This document shows, one piece after another, positions 16,051-24,461 of a stretch of DNA of 64,000 nt (positions are counted from its first letter, which is position 1; each line of letters begins with the position of its first letter). Source of the stretch: Actinomyces sp. oral taxon 897 (GTDB lineage Bacteria > Actinomycetota > Actinomycetes > Actinomycetales > Actinomycetaceae); assembly GCF_002999235.1 (NCBI RefSeq), contig NZ_CP027236.1, forward strand, positions 1,922,001-1,986,000. The letters are read 5' to 3'. Under the pieces are notes generated by a model. That model saw nothing but the letters and a program-made list of their open reading frames with translations. It did not search any database and was not told where the DNA came from. The position numbers were made by a program, and so were the translations under genes.

Positions 16051-17427
16051 ATGCCCCAGTCCATACAGATCACCGCGGCGACGACCGACCCCGCCCTGCT
16101 CGACCTGCCGTGGGAGCTCCCCCTCCAGGAGTGGCCCGCCGAGGTCCTGGCCGCCCTTCCTCGTGGCCTGTCACGGCACATTGTGCGCTTCGTCAACCTC
16201 TCTGAGCGCGTCATCGCCGTCAAGGAGATCGGCGAGTCGGTGGCCTACCGGGAGTACGAGCTCCTCCGTAACCTGCTGCGCCTGGGAGCCCCCTGCGTCA
16301 TCCCCACCGCCGTCGTCACCGGCCGCACGGACCTGAGCGGGCAGGCCCTCAACTCCGTCCTGGTCACCGAGCACCTGTCCTACTCCCTGCCCTACCGCGC
16401 CCTGTTCAGCCAGTACATGCGCCCCGAGACGGCCACCCGCCTCATTGACGCCCTGGCCGTCCTCCTGGTGCGCCTGCACCTGCTGGGCTTCTACTGGGGG
16501 GACGTGTCCCTGTCCAACACCCTCTTCCGCCGCGACGCAGGGGCCTTCGCCGCCTACCTGGTGGACGCCGAGACCGGCGAGCTCCACACCGAGGGGCTCA
16601 CGGAGGGCAAGCGCCTGTACGACATCGACGTCGCCCGCACCAATATCATCGGCGAGCTCATGGACCTCCAGGCCGGGGCCCTGCTGGAGCCCAGCGTGGA
16701 CACCATCGAGGTCGGGGACCGGATCGTCACCCGCTACACCGAGCTGTGGAACGTCCTGACCGCCGAGGAGTCCTTCTCCATGTCCGAGCGGTGGCGCGTA
16801 CGGCACCGTATCGAAAAGCTCAACGAGCTGGGCTTCGACGTCGGCGAGCTCATTATGCGCACCGACGAGCGCGGTAACCACCTGGTCATCCAGCCCAAGG
16901 TGGTCGACGCCGGCCACTACCACCGTCAGGTCATGCGCCTGACGGGTCTGGACGTCCAGGAGCGCCAGGGCCAGCGCATGCTCAACGACCTGGAGGCCTA
17001 CCGGGCCATGTCCGGGCGCAAGGACGACCCCATCGAGCTGGTGGCCCACGACTGGCTGGCGGAGGTCTTCGAGCCCACCATCCAGGCCGTCCCCATGGAG
17101 ATGCGCCGCAAGCTGGAGCCGGCGGAGATCTTCCACGAGATCCTCGAGCACCGCTGGTACATGTCCGAGCAGCAGCGGCGGGACGTCAGCACCAAGGAGG
17201 CCGTGGACGACTACGTCGCCCACGTCCTGCCCCAGCACCGCGACGAGCAGTCCTTCCTCTCCCTGGGGGACACCCAGGAGATGGCCGCCATCTTCGACGA
17301 CACCGCCCCGGTGGACGAGCCCCTGGGGGACGACGCCGAGTTCGCTGCCCGCGACGAGGAGACCGCCGCCGCCTACGAGGCCAACCCCCTGGGCTTCACC
17401 GCCGGGATGCGCTTCAAGGGAGAGTGA
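16051..17427 (+). CDS. DUF4032 domain protein with kinase-like N-terminal domain
   Basis: This 458-residue cytoplasmic protein is conserved in actinobacteria. The N-terminal half resembles lipopolysaccharide-kinase-like folds: an AVKEIGESVAYREYELLRNL lysine/glutamate pair (roughly 55-75), VRLHLLGFYWGDVSLSNTLF with a catalytic-type Asp, and YLVDAETGEL as the metal-binding Asp. The C-terminal half (about 230-390) is the DUF4032 region, including HLVIQPKVVDAGHYHRQVMR and EIFHEILEHRWYMSEQ. The last 60 residues are acidic. It is transcribed alone, after the ABC ATPase gene and its hairpin. The biochemical role is unknown to me. Confidence 0.85.
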   Translation: MPQSIQITAATTDPALLDLPWELPLQEWPAEVLAALPRGLSRHIVRFVNLSERVIAVKEIGESVAYREYELLRNLLRLGAPCVIPTAVVTGRTDLSGQALNSVLVTEHLSYSLPYRALFSQYMRPETATRLIDALAVLLVRLHLLGFYWGDVSLSNTLFRRDAGAFAAYLVDAETGELHTEGLTEGKRLYDIDVARTNIIGELMDLQAGALLEPSVDTIEVGDRIVTRYTELWNVLTAEESFSMSERWRVRHRIEKLNELGFDVGELIMRTDERGNHLVIQPKVVDAGHYHRQVMRLTGLDVQERQGQRMLNDLEAYRAMSGRKDDPIELVAHDWLAEVFEPTIQAVPMEMRRKLEPAEIFHEILEHRWYMSEQQRRDVSTKEAVDDYVAHVLPQHRDEQSFLSLGDTQEMAAIFDDTAPVDEPLGDDAEFAARDEETAAAYEANPLGFTAGMRFKGE

Positions 17428-17510
17428 GCCGCCCCGGCATCCGGGCCGGGCCATTCCGCAAGGACTAACTCCTTATCGAGGAGCCGTGGCCGCCCCTGGG
17501 TGGTGCGCCG

Positions 17511-18506
17511 CTACGCCGTCGTCCCCGCCTGGACGGCACGACACAGCGCCTGGGCCTCGGTGACCCCCACCAGGAGCGCCTCGGCCTGCCACAGGATCCA
17601 GTCGGTGACCCCCTGAGAGGTCCCCGAGGCGTAGGCCCGGGCCGCGGCTGAGTAGGCCCCGGGGGCCTGGGCGGCGTACTGGTCGGCCACCGCTGTGCCC
17701 GTGGGCTCCAGGCCGTCACGGGTCACCAGGTGCCTGACCACCAGGCGGGCCACGGCGGCGTTGCCGGAGGTGAAGGGACGGACCGTGATCAGCTCGCCGT
17801 GGACGACGGCAGCACGCACCAGGGCGGGCAGGCCGGGGGCCTCAATGAGCTCCAGGAGGGGGTCCAGGCGGGCGGCAAGAGCCCCGCCACGGGGCGCGTC
17901 ACCCGGTCCCCCCTCACGCAGGGGCATCGCCTCCTCACGAGGAGCACCCACCTCACCAAGGGGGATGACCCCCGCACTCGCCAGAGGCCCGGTGACGTCA
18001 CGGTGGAGGGTCGCCAGGAGGGTCCGGGCACTCGGCTGGGTCGGACGCAGGTCACCGCGCAGGTCAGGCATCCAGGCCACCAGGCGGGTCCCGGCCCGCC
18101 AGATCCCGGCGACGGCGTCGAGCGCGGGGTCCGCGCTGGTCGGCCTGGTCAGGTCGGCGGCCGCCACGTGCTCACGCAGCAGGGAGGCCGGCACGGGCGC
18201 CCCCTCGACCGCCCCGGAGGCGACGGCGCAGCGCACAGAGGCCTCAGCCCGCGCCTCCCGCCAGCGACGGCGCAGGGCCTCGTTCCAGCGCAGTGCGGCA
18301 GTCGCCTCGTCCAGGGCCTCCTGAGCCCGGACCACCCGGGGCTGGGCGGCCAGGGCACGCAGGACCGGAACCAGGGCAGAGCCGGCCCGCGGCTGCGCGG
18401 CCGTCCCCGGAGCCGACCGCGGCGACCTCAGGGCTGGCCCCGCGGCCAGCCTCGGGGCCGGTCCCGGACCTGGCAGGGGTCGTGGGCCCGTGCTAATACC
18501 AACCAC
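17511..18506 (-). CDS. Degenerate Fic-like protein
   Basis: This 331-residue protein has a Fic-fold architecture. An N-terminal helical region contains AVASGAVEGAPVPASLLREH, the (S/T)xxxE(G/N)-like motif of class II Fic proteins. The Fic core reads VVHGELITVRPFTSGNAAVA. In active Fic AMP-transferases this is HPFxxGNGRxxR; here the catalytic His is Arg and the GNGR segment is GNAA. AMPylation is therefore unlikely, as in other actinobacterial relatives. I chose the GTG at 18506. An ORF to 18575 would overlap the start of the divergent gene. Function unknown, possibly regulatory. Confidence 0.7.
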   Translation of the reverse strand: MVGISTGPRPLPGPGPAPRLAAGPALRSPRSAPGTAAQPRAGSALVPVLRALAAQPRVVRAQEALDEATAALRWNEALRRRWREARAEASVRCAVASGAVEGAPVPASLLREHVAAADLTRPTSADPALDAVAGIWRAGTRLVAWMPDLRGDLRPTQPSARTLLATLHRDVTGPLASAGVIPLGEVGAPREEAMPLREGGPGDAPRGGALAARLDPLLELIEAPGLPALVRAAVVHGELITVRPFTSGNAAVARLVVRHLVTRDGLEPTGTAVADQYAAQAPGAYSAAARAYASGTSQGVTDWILWQAEALLVGVTEAQALCRAVQAGTTA

Positions 18507-18541
18507 GGCCCCACTGTCCCACACCACACTAGGATCAGTCT

Positions 18542-19438
18542 GTGACCACCCTCCCCGCACCCCCGACGCCCTCACGCGGACTCCCCGCCACCCCTCCCCA
18601 GGGGCGACGCCGCGACCACCTCCTGGTCTGCGCCGAGAGCCTGGCCCTGGTAGCCCTGGTCCTGGTCGGAGCCAGGGGCGCCTTCGTGAACGTCATGACC
18701 GGGGACCACACGGAGGCGGTCATCACCATGGCGGTCATCGGCACCGCCTGCCTGCTGGCCCAGATCTCCTTCGCGCGCCGCTCCTCCCTGGGAGGGCTCG
18801 TCGGAGGGGTCGCCGCCCTGGCCACCAGCCTGCCGCAGCTCATGGCCACCTCCCCCAGGCAGCTGCCCGAGTGGTGGCTCACCACCATATCGGTGGACCA
18901 CAGCCTGTACGTGGGGGCCCTGCTGCTGGGAGGGAGCCTGGGAATGCGCCAGGCACGCCGGGCAGGACGGGCCGAGGCCCGCACCGCCCGCCAGCTCGCC
19001 GCGCAGGACCGGCAGATGGGCCGGCAACCGGCGGCCCCGCCCTCGCGACGCCGCAGCCACCTGCTCTCCGGGGTGCTGACGCTGGCCGCGGCCGGCGCCG
19101 TCGTGCTGCTGCTGCGTCAGGACGGGCCCCTGGTCACCGGCTACGGCTACGCCCTGGCCTGCGCCCTCATCCTGCTCCTGGCAGCGGCGGGGACCGCCCG
19201 ATCGACCCTGGGAGCGCGCGTGACCGGGACGCTCCTCATCCTGGCGGGCCTGCCCGGCCTCCTGTGGGGCCCCCTGCTCCCCAGCGACCCGGCCGCCCAG
19301 CTCCTGCCCCAGGACCCCACCGGCACCACCCTGGTGCTCATAGGGATCCTCCTGTCCACGCTGGGATGGGGCGCCCACGCCGCCCGACGCCAGGGCCGCA
19401 CCGCCCAGGCCGCCGCCCTGCACACCCGCGAGGCCTGA
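18542..19438 (+). CDS. Multi-pass membrane protein, unknown family, probably leaderless
   Basis: The protein has 298 residues starting at GTG 18542. TAGGAT at 18530-18535 is a good -10 placed 6 bp before the GTG, which implies a leaderless mRNA. It is predicted to have four helices in the first 140 residues (LVCAESLALVALVLVGARGA, AVITMAVIGTACLLAQISFA, SLGGLVGGVAALATSLPQLM, VDHSLYVGALLLGGSLGM). A cytoplasmic Arg-rich loop follows, then four more (LLSGVLTLAAAGAVVLLLRQ, YALACALILLLAAAGTA, LGARVTGTLLILAGLPGLLW, TTLVLIGILLSTLGWGAHAA). The ARRSSLGGLVGG segment is shared with the next gene (AQRSSLGSFVIG), so the two are paralogous. Family not recognised. Confidence 0.75.
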   Translation: MTTLPAPPTPSRGLPATPPQGRRRDHLLVCAESLALVALVLVGARGAFVNVMTGDHTEAVITMAVIGTACLLAQISFARRSSLGGLVGGVAALATSLPQLMATSPRQLPEWWLTTISVDHSLYVGALLLGGSLGMRQARRAGRAEARTARQLAAQDRQMGRQPAAPPSRRRSHLLSGVLTLAAAGAVVLLLRQDGPLVTGYGYALACALILLLAAAGTARSTLGARVTGTLLILAGLPGLLWGPLLPSDPAAQLLPQDPTGTTLVLIGILLSTLGWGAHAARRQGRTAQAAALHTREA

Positions 19439-19744
19439 GCAGGGTCGGCGCACTCCCTGGGCACCGCCCCGCCCTGCACGCCCGCGAGGCCTGACACACA
19501 GCCCCGGGCCCCATGGGCACCGCCCCGCAGCGGGGCCCGGCACAGGGCCAGGGCGCCCCGCTCCTGGCGGCCACTCGGGTGGTGACCAGCGGGGCCCGGC
19601 ACAGGGACCAGGGTGTCGACCAGGGGCCACCGACGCACCCGCGTCAGCCCCCAGGCCACGGGAAGATCACCCACCGCCGCTCCGGCACGCCTCCCGCGCT
19701 CGCGACCCCCGCACCACTACGGTGTCACGCAGAAGGAGGGCCTC
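19439..19744. repeat. Intergenic direct repeats, one duplicating the preceding gene's 3' end
   Basis: The last codons of the preceding gene, including the stop (GCACACCCGCGAGGCCTGA, ending 19438), recur at 19476-19494 as GCACGCCCGCGAGGCCTGA. GCGGGGCCCGGCACAGGG occurs near 19531 and again near 19587. No ORF is supported here. A good ribosome-binding site (AGAAGGAGGG) lies at its right end. Confidence 0.6.
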
Positions 19745-21334
19745 TTGAGCACTGACAACCCGCGCACCCCCGCCAACACCCCGGACGAGCTGATCACTCC
19801 CGACATCGTGCCCGTACTGGACGAGTCCGGCCGGGTCGTTGAGACGGTCACGGCCGCCACCCCCGCCTCCCCGGGCACCGAGGCGCACGACCGGCACCTC
19901 CTGATCCAGGACGGCGACGTCCCCGGCCCCGCGCACAGCGCCGACGGGGCACCCCCCTCCTACCCGGTACGCCGTCGCCCCGCCCCGGGCGGTACCGCCT
20001 CCGCCGGCTCCGCGACCCCGCCCGGTACCGCCTCCGCCAGCCCGCGGCGCCAGCCCCGTCCGGGACCGGGGTCAGCCCCCGTGTTCACCTCCCACTCCGC
20101 GCCCTCAGCGCCACGGGCCGGCTCGGCGGGCCCGGTCGACCCGCCCGTGTTCGCCCCGCACTCGGCTCCCTCGGCCCCCTCAGCGCCCTCGGCCACGCCG
20201 GTGGCACCGGCGGCGCCGCCATCCCTGTTCACCCCCGACTCCGCACCCTCGGCCCCTTCGACCGGCTCCGCGCCCTCAGCGGCCCCCGTCACCCCCTCAG
20301 CGGGCCCGGGCTCCGCCCCCTCGGCCACCTCAGCACCCTCCGTCACCTCCCGGTCAGGCCGCCCGACCCCCGCCAGGGACCTGCCGGTCCAGGCCGGCGA
20401 CCTGCCGGTGCGGGCCGACGAGCCTCCCGCCCAGGCTCCCCGCACGCGCAGTGAGCGCTCCGGGCGCCTGGCCACCACCCACTCACCGGACTCACCGGAC
20501 TCCACCGCTATCCGCCGTCGGTCCCTGTTCACCGAGGCGATCAGCGACCGTGACGCCCAGGCCTCCCCCCCGGCCGAGGCCACCGTCGACCAGCTGGCGC
20601 CCGGACCTGCCAGGGCGACCAGCCACGCCGCCTCCGCCCACTCCCCGGAGCCGGGCCCAGCGGCCGCGCCCGCCGCGCCCGCCGCCCCCGCTGCGGCGGC
20701 CTCGGCGGCCTCAGTGCCCGCGGCGGCCACGGACACCGCGGACACCGCGGACACCATGCCGCCCTGGCTCAGGCGCACCCCCGTGCCCACCGGTGAGCGC
20801 AGTGAGGACGACGTCCTCCTTGACGGCTCCTCGGTCGTGGGCCAGCTGGCCCCGCGCACCGCCGTGCACTGGGCCTCGGTCCTGGTCGCCGTGGTCCTGG
20901 TCCCCCTGGCCTGGTTCTTCCTGCACCTGGGCGCCGCCCACCAGACCGCAGCCGCCGCGAGGCTGTCCTTCGCCTTCTCCGCCAACGGCCTCGTGGCGCT
21001 CCTGGTCGGCGCGGCCTGCCTGGCCCTGGCCCTGTGGATGGCGCAGCGCTCCTCCCTGGGCAGCTTCGTGATCGGCGCCGTCTCCGTGGTGCTGGGCCTG
21101 CCCTTCCTGCTCCTCCCGGGTGTCATGACCAGTGTGCTCACCCCGACCCTGGAGCACCTGAGCACGCACTCCGACCTGGGGGTCGACCTGGCCACCTACC
21201 TGTGGCACGACGCCGCCAGCGGCAAGTTCGTATCCTTTGGCGTCTTTATGATCATGGTGGGACTCGTCTCACACGCTGCCCGTCGTGCTGGCCGCCGCGA
21301 GCAGGAGGTCATTGACCGCGTCCGCCGTGTCTGA
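19745..21334 (+). CDS. Membrane protein with long Ser/Ala/Pro-rich N-terminal region
   Basis: The protein has 529 residues. The TTG at 19745 is preceded by AAGGAGGG at ideal spacing and is preferred over more distant starts. Residues 1-370 are cytoplasmic, low-complexity and dominated by APSAPS-type repeats. Four membrane helices occupy about 380-520: ASVLVAVVLVPLAWFFLHLG, FSANGLVALLVGAACLALAL, GSFVIGAVSVVLGLPFLLLP and KFVSFGVFMIMVGLVSHAAR. The membrane part is paralogous to the preceding gene. The disordered N-terminus resembles those of kinase substrates or scaffolds, but I have no functional evidence. It overlaps azlC. Confidence 0.75.
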   Translation: MSTDNPRTPANTPDELITPDIVPVLDESGRVVETVTAATPASPGTEAHDRHLLIQDGDVPGPAHSADGAPPSYPVRRRPAPGGTASAGSATPPGTASASPRRQPRPGPGSAPVFTSHSAPSAPRAGSAGPVDPPVFAPHSAPSAPSAPSATPVAPAAPPSLFTPDSAPSAPSTGSAPSAAPVTPSAGPGSAPSATSAPSVTSRSGRPTPARDLPVQAGDLPVRADEPPAQAPRTRSERSGRLATTHSPDSPDSTAIRRRSLFTEAISDRDAQASPPAEATVDQLAPGPARATSHAASAHSPEPGPAAAPAAPAAPAAAASAASVPAAATDTADTADTMPPWLRRTPVPTGERSEDDVLLDGSSVVGQLAPRTAVHWASVLVAVVLVPLAWFFLHLGAAHQTAAAARLSFAFSANGLVALLVGAACLALALWMAQRSSLGSFVIGAVSVVLGLPFLLLPGVMTSVLTPTLEHLSTHSDLGVDLATYLWHDAASGKFVSFGVFMIMVGLVSHAARRAGRREQEVIDRVRRV

Positions 21335-22133
21335 GGCCACAACGCGCCCGACGCCGCCTCCCGGCGCCACCGCCGTACCGGGGCTGACCACCTGCCGGGA
21401 CGCCCTGCACGACGTCGTACCGGTGGTGGTCGGCTACCTCACCCTGGGCACGGCGGCGGGGACCCTGCTGGTGGCCCAGGGCCTGAGCTGGTGGTGGGCG
21501 CCGGTGTGGAGCCTGGTCATCTACTCGGGGACCATGCAGATGGTCCTCGTGCCCCTGGCGGCCACAGGTGAGCCCCTGGCGGCCATCGCCCTGTCCACGG
21601 TGTTCGTCTCGGGGCGGCACGTCTTCTACGGCCTGGGATTCCCCCTCCAGCGCGTCCGCGCCCGAGGGGGCCGGCGCGCCTACGCCGTGCACGCCATCAC
21701 CGACGAGGTCTTCGCCCTCCTGTCGTCCAAGGACGAGGGGTCCATGAGCAGCCGCTACGTCCTGACGGTGGAGGCGGCGGCCCAGGTCTCCTGGCTGCTG
21801 GGCACGACGGCGGGGGCGCTGGTGGGGCTGGGGCTGGCGGACCTGCTGGGGCAGCGGGTCACCCTCCTGGGGTTCGTCCTGACGGCCCTGTTCGTGGTCC
21901 TGGCGATTGAGAACTGGCGACACCACCCGGATCTGGCCGTGCTCCTGGTGGGGGTGGCGGCGGGAGGCGGGGGCGTCCTCGTCGGGGGCTCGGCACCGCT
22001 GCTGGTGTCCCTGGCCCTCCTGGCCCTCGGGCTGAGCCTGCTCTACCTGTACCGACGCCGTCGGGCACCCCTGCCGGGAGCGCCCGAGGGCGAGGACCCG
22101 GACGGCACAGGTGGTGGGGCCCGTGCCCAGTAA
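21312..22133 (+). CDS. azlC: AzlC family branched-chain amino acid exporter, large subunit
   Basis: This 273-residue membrane protein forms, with AzlD, an exporter for branched-chain amino acids or related compounds. Characteristic segments are DVVPVVVGYLTLGTAAGTLL, WWWAPVWSLVIYSGTMQMVL, STVFVSGRHVFYGLGFPLQR and AITDEVFALLSS. The TTG at 21312 sits 6 bases after AGGAGG and inside the end of the preceding gene. A GTG at 21327 is the alternative. Its 3' end overlaps azlD. Confidence 0.9.
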   Translation: MTASAVSEATTRPTPPPGATAVPGLTTCRDALHDVVPVVVGYLTLGTAAGTLLVAQGLSWWWAPVWSLVIYSGTMQMVLVPLAATGEPLAAIALSTVFVSGRHVFYGLGFPLQRVRARGGRRAYAVHAITDEVFALLSSKDEGSMSSRYVLTVEAAAQVSWLLGTTAGALVGLGLADLLGQRVTLLGFVLTALFVVLAIENWRHHPDLAVLLVGVAAGGGGVLVGGSAPLLVSLALLALGLSLLYLYRRRRAPLPGAPEGEDPDGTGGGARAQ

Positions 22134-22443
22134 CCCGCAGATCGGCCTGGCCGTTATTGTGGTCGCGGTCATTACCTACATCTGCCGCGCGGCACCGTTC
22201 GTGCTCCTGCGCCGTAAGCAGGACGTCCCTCTCCTCACCTTCCTGACCCGGGCCATGCCCCTGGGGGTCATGGTGGTGCTGATCGCCTACACGGTCGGCG
22301 AGGTGGGGCCGGCCCCCTCCAGCTGGCTGCCCCCGCTGGTGGGGATCGGCACGACCGCCGGCCTGCACCTGTGGCGAGGCAGTATGGCGCTGTCCCTGGT
22401 AGGCGGCACGGCGGCCTACGTCGCCGTAGGACTCCTGCTGTAG
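22123..22443 (+). CDS. azlD: AzlD family branched-chain amino acid exporter, small subunit
   Basis: This protein of about 106 residues has four helices: QIGLAVIVVAVITYICRAAP, LLTFLTRAMPLGVMVVLIAY, LPPLVGIGTTAGLHLWRGSM and SLVGGTAAYVAVGLLL. ITYICRAAPF matches the conserved 'TYxxRxxPF' motif of AzlD. It overlaps the azlC stop and is co-translated. GTG 22123 has GGTGGGG upstream; GTG 22111 is also possible. Confidence 0.88.
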   Translation: MPSNPQIGLAVIVVAVITYICRAAPFVLLRRKQDVPLLTFLTRAMPLGVMVVLIAYTVGEVGPAPSSWLPPLVGIGTTAGLHLWRGSMALSLVGGTAAYVAVGLLL

Positions 22444-22630
22444 CAGGGATCCGACCACACGCGCGGCGTTCAGGAGCCTACGGGTCCGCGGGACTCCCGC
22501 TGTATCCGACCACGGCACGCCCCGGCAGCCCCCACGCGACGCAGCCGGGGCGGTCGGGGACGTGCCCGGCGCCCCGGCCCGGAGGCGCCCCGGGCAGGGT
22601 GTCCGCCTTAAAGACGGCTAGGCTGCAATC

Positions 22631-23548
22631 ATGCCTGTGCGTGTCAACCTGCCCGGCCCCTGGACCCACCGCGACCTCACCGCAGGGGGCACCCGCTTCC
22701 ACGTGGCCCTGGCCGGCCCGGAGGCGCCCCTGCGCCTGGAGAGCACGCAGGCGGCCCCGGAACAGCCCCTGGTCCTCCTCCTCCACGGCTTCCCGGAGTG
22801 CTGGTGGGCCTGGCGCCACGTCATCCCCGCCCTGGCCCAGGCCGGTCACCGCGTGGCGGCCGCGGACCTGCGCGGCTTCGGCGGGAGCGACCGCCCGCCG
22901 TCGGGCTACGACCTGTCCACCACGACCCAGGACGCCTCCAGGCTGGTACGGGCGCTGGGGTACGAGCGGGCGGTGGTGGTGGGCGCCGGCTACGGGGGGC
23001 AGGTCGCCTGGGCGCTGGCCTCCTCGCAGCCGGGCACGGTCGTCGGGATCGTACCGGTAGGGGCACCGCACCCGCTGGCGGTGCGCTCCCTGCGCGGGCG
23101 GGCCTTCTCCGGGACGGCCCTGCAGACCACGGCCTTCAGGATCCCCCACCTGTACGAGCGCAGGCTGTCCACCCGGGCGGGCGTGGAACGGCTGCTGCGT
23201 TCCTGGGCCGGGGCCGCCTACGGTGACGCCGTGGCGCAGGGGGCGGGGTACTACGCCGAGCTCCTGGCCCGTCCGGGCGCCGTGCGCTGCGCCCTGGAGA
23301 CCGTGCGCCGCAGGAGGCTCAGCCGCGCCGAGTCCAACACCCTGGAGCGCAGGGTGTCGGTCCCTGTCCTGTCCGTGCAGGGGGAGGTGGACCCGCTGCA
23401 GCCCGCCCAGGCCTACGCCCGCGACACCCACCACGTCGTAGGCACGCTGCGGCAGGTGACCATCCCGCAGGTGGGGCATTTCCCGGCCGAGGAGGCCCCC
23501 ACCCAGCTGGTGGACGCCCTCCTGCCCTTCCTCACCGAGGTCGGGTAG
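22631..23548 (+). CDS. Alpha/beta-hydrolase fold protein lacking the nucleophile
   Basis: This 305-residue epoxide-hydrolase-like protein has the oxyanion HGFPECWWAWRHVIPALA (52-69) and DLRGFGGSDRP. The nucleophile elbow at 117-124 reads VGAGYGGQ, where active enzymes have G-x-(D/S)-x-G-G. The residue in the nucleophile position (120) is glycine. The later acid loop (GEVDPLQPA) and histidine (VGHFPAEEAP) are intact. Either the nucleophile has been lost and the protein binds rather than hydrolyses a ligand, or an unusual residue serves. The ATG follows a short untranslated region. It is convergent with nth. Confidence 0.85.
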   Translation: MPVRVNLPGPWTHRDLTAGGTRFHVALAGPEAPLRLESTQAAPEQPLVLLLHGFPECWWAWRHVIPALAQAGHRVAAADLRGFGGSDRPPSGYDLSTTTQDASRLVRALGYERAVVVGAGYGGQVAWALASSQPGTVVGIVPVGAPHPLAVRSLRGRAFSGTALQTTAFRIPHLYERRLSTRAGVERLLRSWAGAAYGDAVAQGAGYYAELLARPGAVRCALETVRRRRLSRAESNTLERRVSVPVLSVQGEVDPLQPAQAYARDTHHVVGTLRQVTIPQVGHFPAEEAPTQLVDALLPFLTEVG

Positions 23549-23605
23549 GCGCCTCAGGGTCCGGGCGGGGCACACGCGGTGACGCCTCCCCGCTCTCCGG
23601 CGGCC

Positions 23606-24316
23606 TCAGAGCCCGGCCTGGGGGCACAGCCCCTGGTCCAGCAGGGCGCAGCTGGCGCAGTCGGGCCTGCGGGAGCGGCACACCCGCCGCCCGTGGGCAA
23701 TGAGCCGGTGGCAGCCGTCGGTCCAGCGCCACGGCTCCCACAGGTCGGCAATGTCGCACTCGACCCTGAGGGGATCGGTGTGCCGGGTCCATCCCAGCCG
23801 CCGCGACAGCCTGCCCACGTGCGTGTCCACGGTCAGGGCCGGGATACCGAAGGCGTTGCCCAGGACCACGTTGGCGGTCTTGCGCCCCACGCCCGGCAGG
23901 GAGGTGAGCTCGGCGCGCGTGGCCGGGACGACGCCGTCGAACCGCCCGGTGAGCTCGGTGCCCAGGGCCACCAGGCGCCGGGCGCGGGTGCGCTGCATCC
24001 CCAGGGGCCGGACGACGTCCTCCACGTCCTCCACCCGCGCGGACCCCAGGGCGGCGGCGTCGGGCCAGGAGGCGAAGAGGGCGGGGGTGACGGTGTTGAC
24101 GCGGGCGTCGGTGGTCTGGGCGGACAGGACCGTGGCCACCAGGAGCTCGTAGGCGTCGCGGTGGACCAGGGAGCAGGTCGCGTCGGGGTAGAGGACCATG
24201 AGCGCCTCGTCGACCGCCGCGGCCGTCTCGGGGGTGGCCCGGAGTGCTGGCAGCGAACACCGTGCCGGCGCAGGCGTTGAGGCCGGCGCAGGCGCCGGCA
24301 CGACTGGCGTGACCAT
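23606..24316 (-). CDS. nth: Endonuclease III (DNA glycosylase/AP lyase)
   Basis: This base-excision repair enzyme removes oxidised pyrimidines and nicks at AP sites. With the start at ATG 24316 it has 236 residues. The helix-hairpin-helix LPGVGRKTANVVLGNAFG holds the catalytic Lys (146), and VDTHVGRLSRRLG holds the catalytic Asp (164). The [4Fe-4S] cysteines are at 213, 220, 223 and 231 (the last spacing is longer than the usual x5). It is divergent from the crp/glxR gene, an arrangement also seen in mycobacteria (nth/crp). The ORF could extend upstream into the crp promoter, but that sequence is regulatory. Confidence 0.95.
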   Translation of the reverse strand: MVTPVVPAPAPASTPAPARCSLPALRATPETAAAVDEALMVLYPDATCSLVHRDAYELLVATVLSAQTTDARVNTVTPALFASWPDAAALGSARVEDVEDVVRPLGMQRTRARRLVALGTELTGRFDGVVPATRAELTSLPGVGRKTANVVLGNAFGIPALTVDTHVGRLSRRLGWTRHTDPLRVECDIADLWEPWRWTDGCHRLIAHGRRVCRSRRPDCASCALLDQGLCPQAGL

Positions 24317-24336
24317 CGAGCTCCTTCGTACAGTAT

Positions 24337-24364
24337 TTGACCTAACCCACAGTGAGACTACAAT
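24337..24364 (+). promoter_or_regulatory. Promoter of the crp/glxR gene
   Basis: TTGACC (24337-24342) and TACAAT (24359-24364) are separated by 16 bp, a good match to the primary sigma factor consensus. The leader to the GTG at 24462 is about 90 nt. Confidence 0.7.
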
Positions 24365-24373
24365 GCACGGCGG

Positions 24374-24389
24374 CGTGCCATATGTCACA
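24374..24389. promoter_or_regulatory. GlxR/Crp-type operator, probable autoregulation
   Basis: CGTGCCATATGTCACA matches TGTGANNTANNTCACA except at two positions of the left half. It lies just downstream of the -10, where a bound dimer would block the promoter of the regulator's own gene. Confidence 0.6.
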
Positions 24390-24461
24390 AGCCATGGCAG
24401 GATAGGAACAGGGCTGCCCGTTAACGCAGGGCTGGCCGACCATCATTACAGGAGGTCCTTC

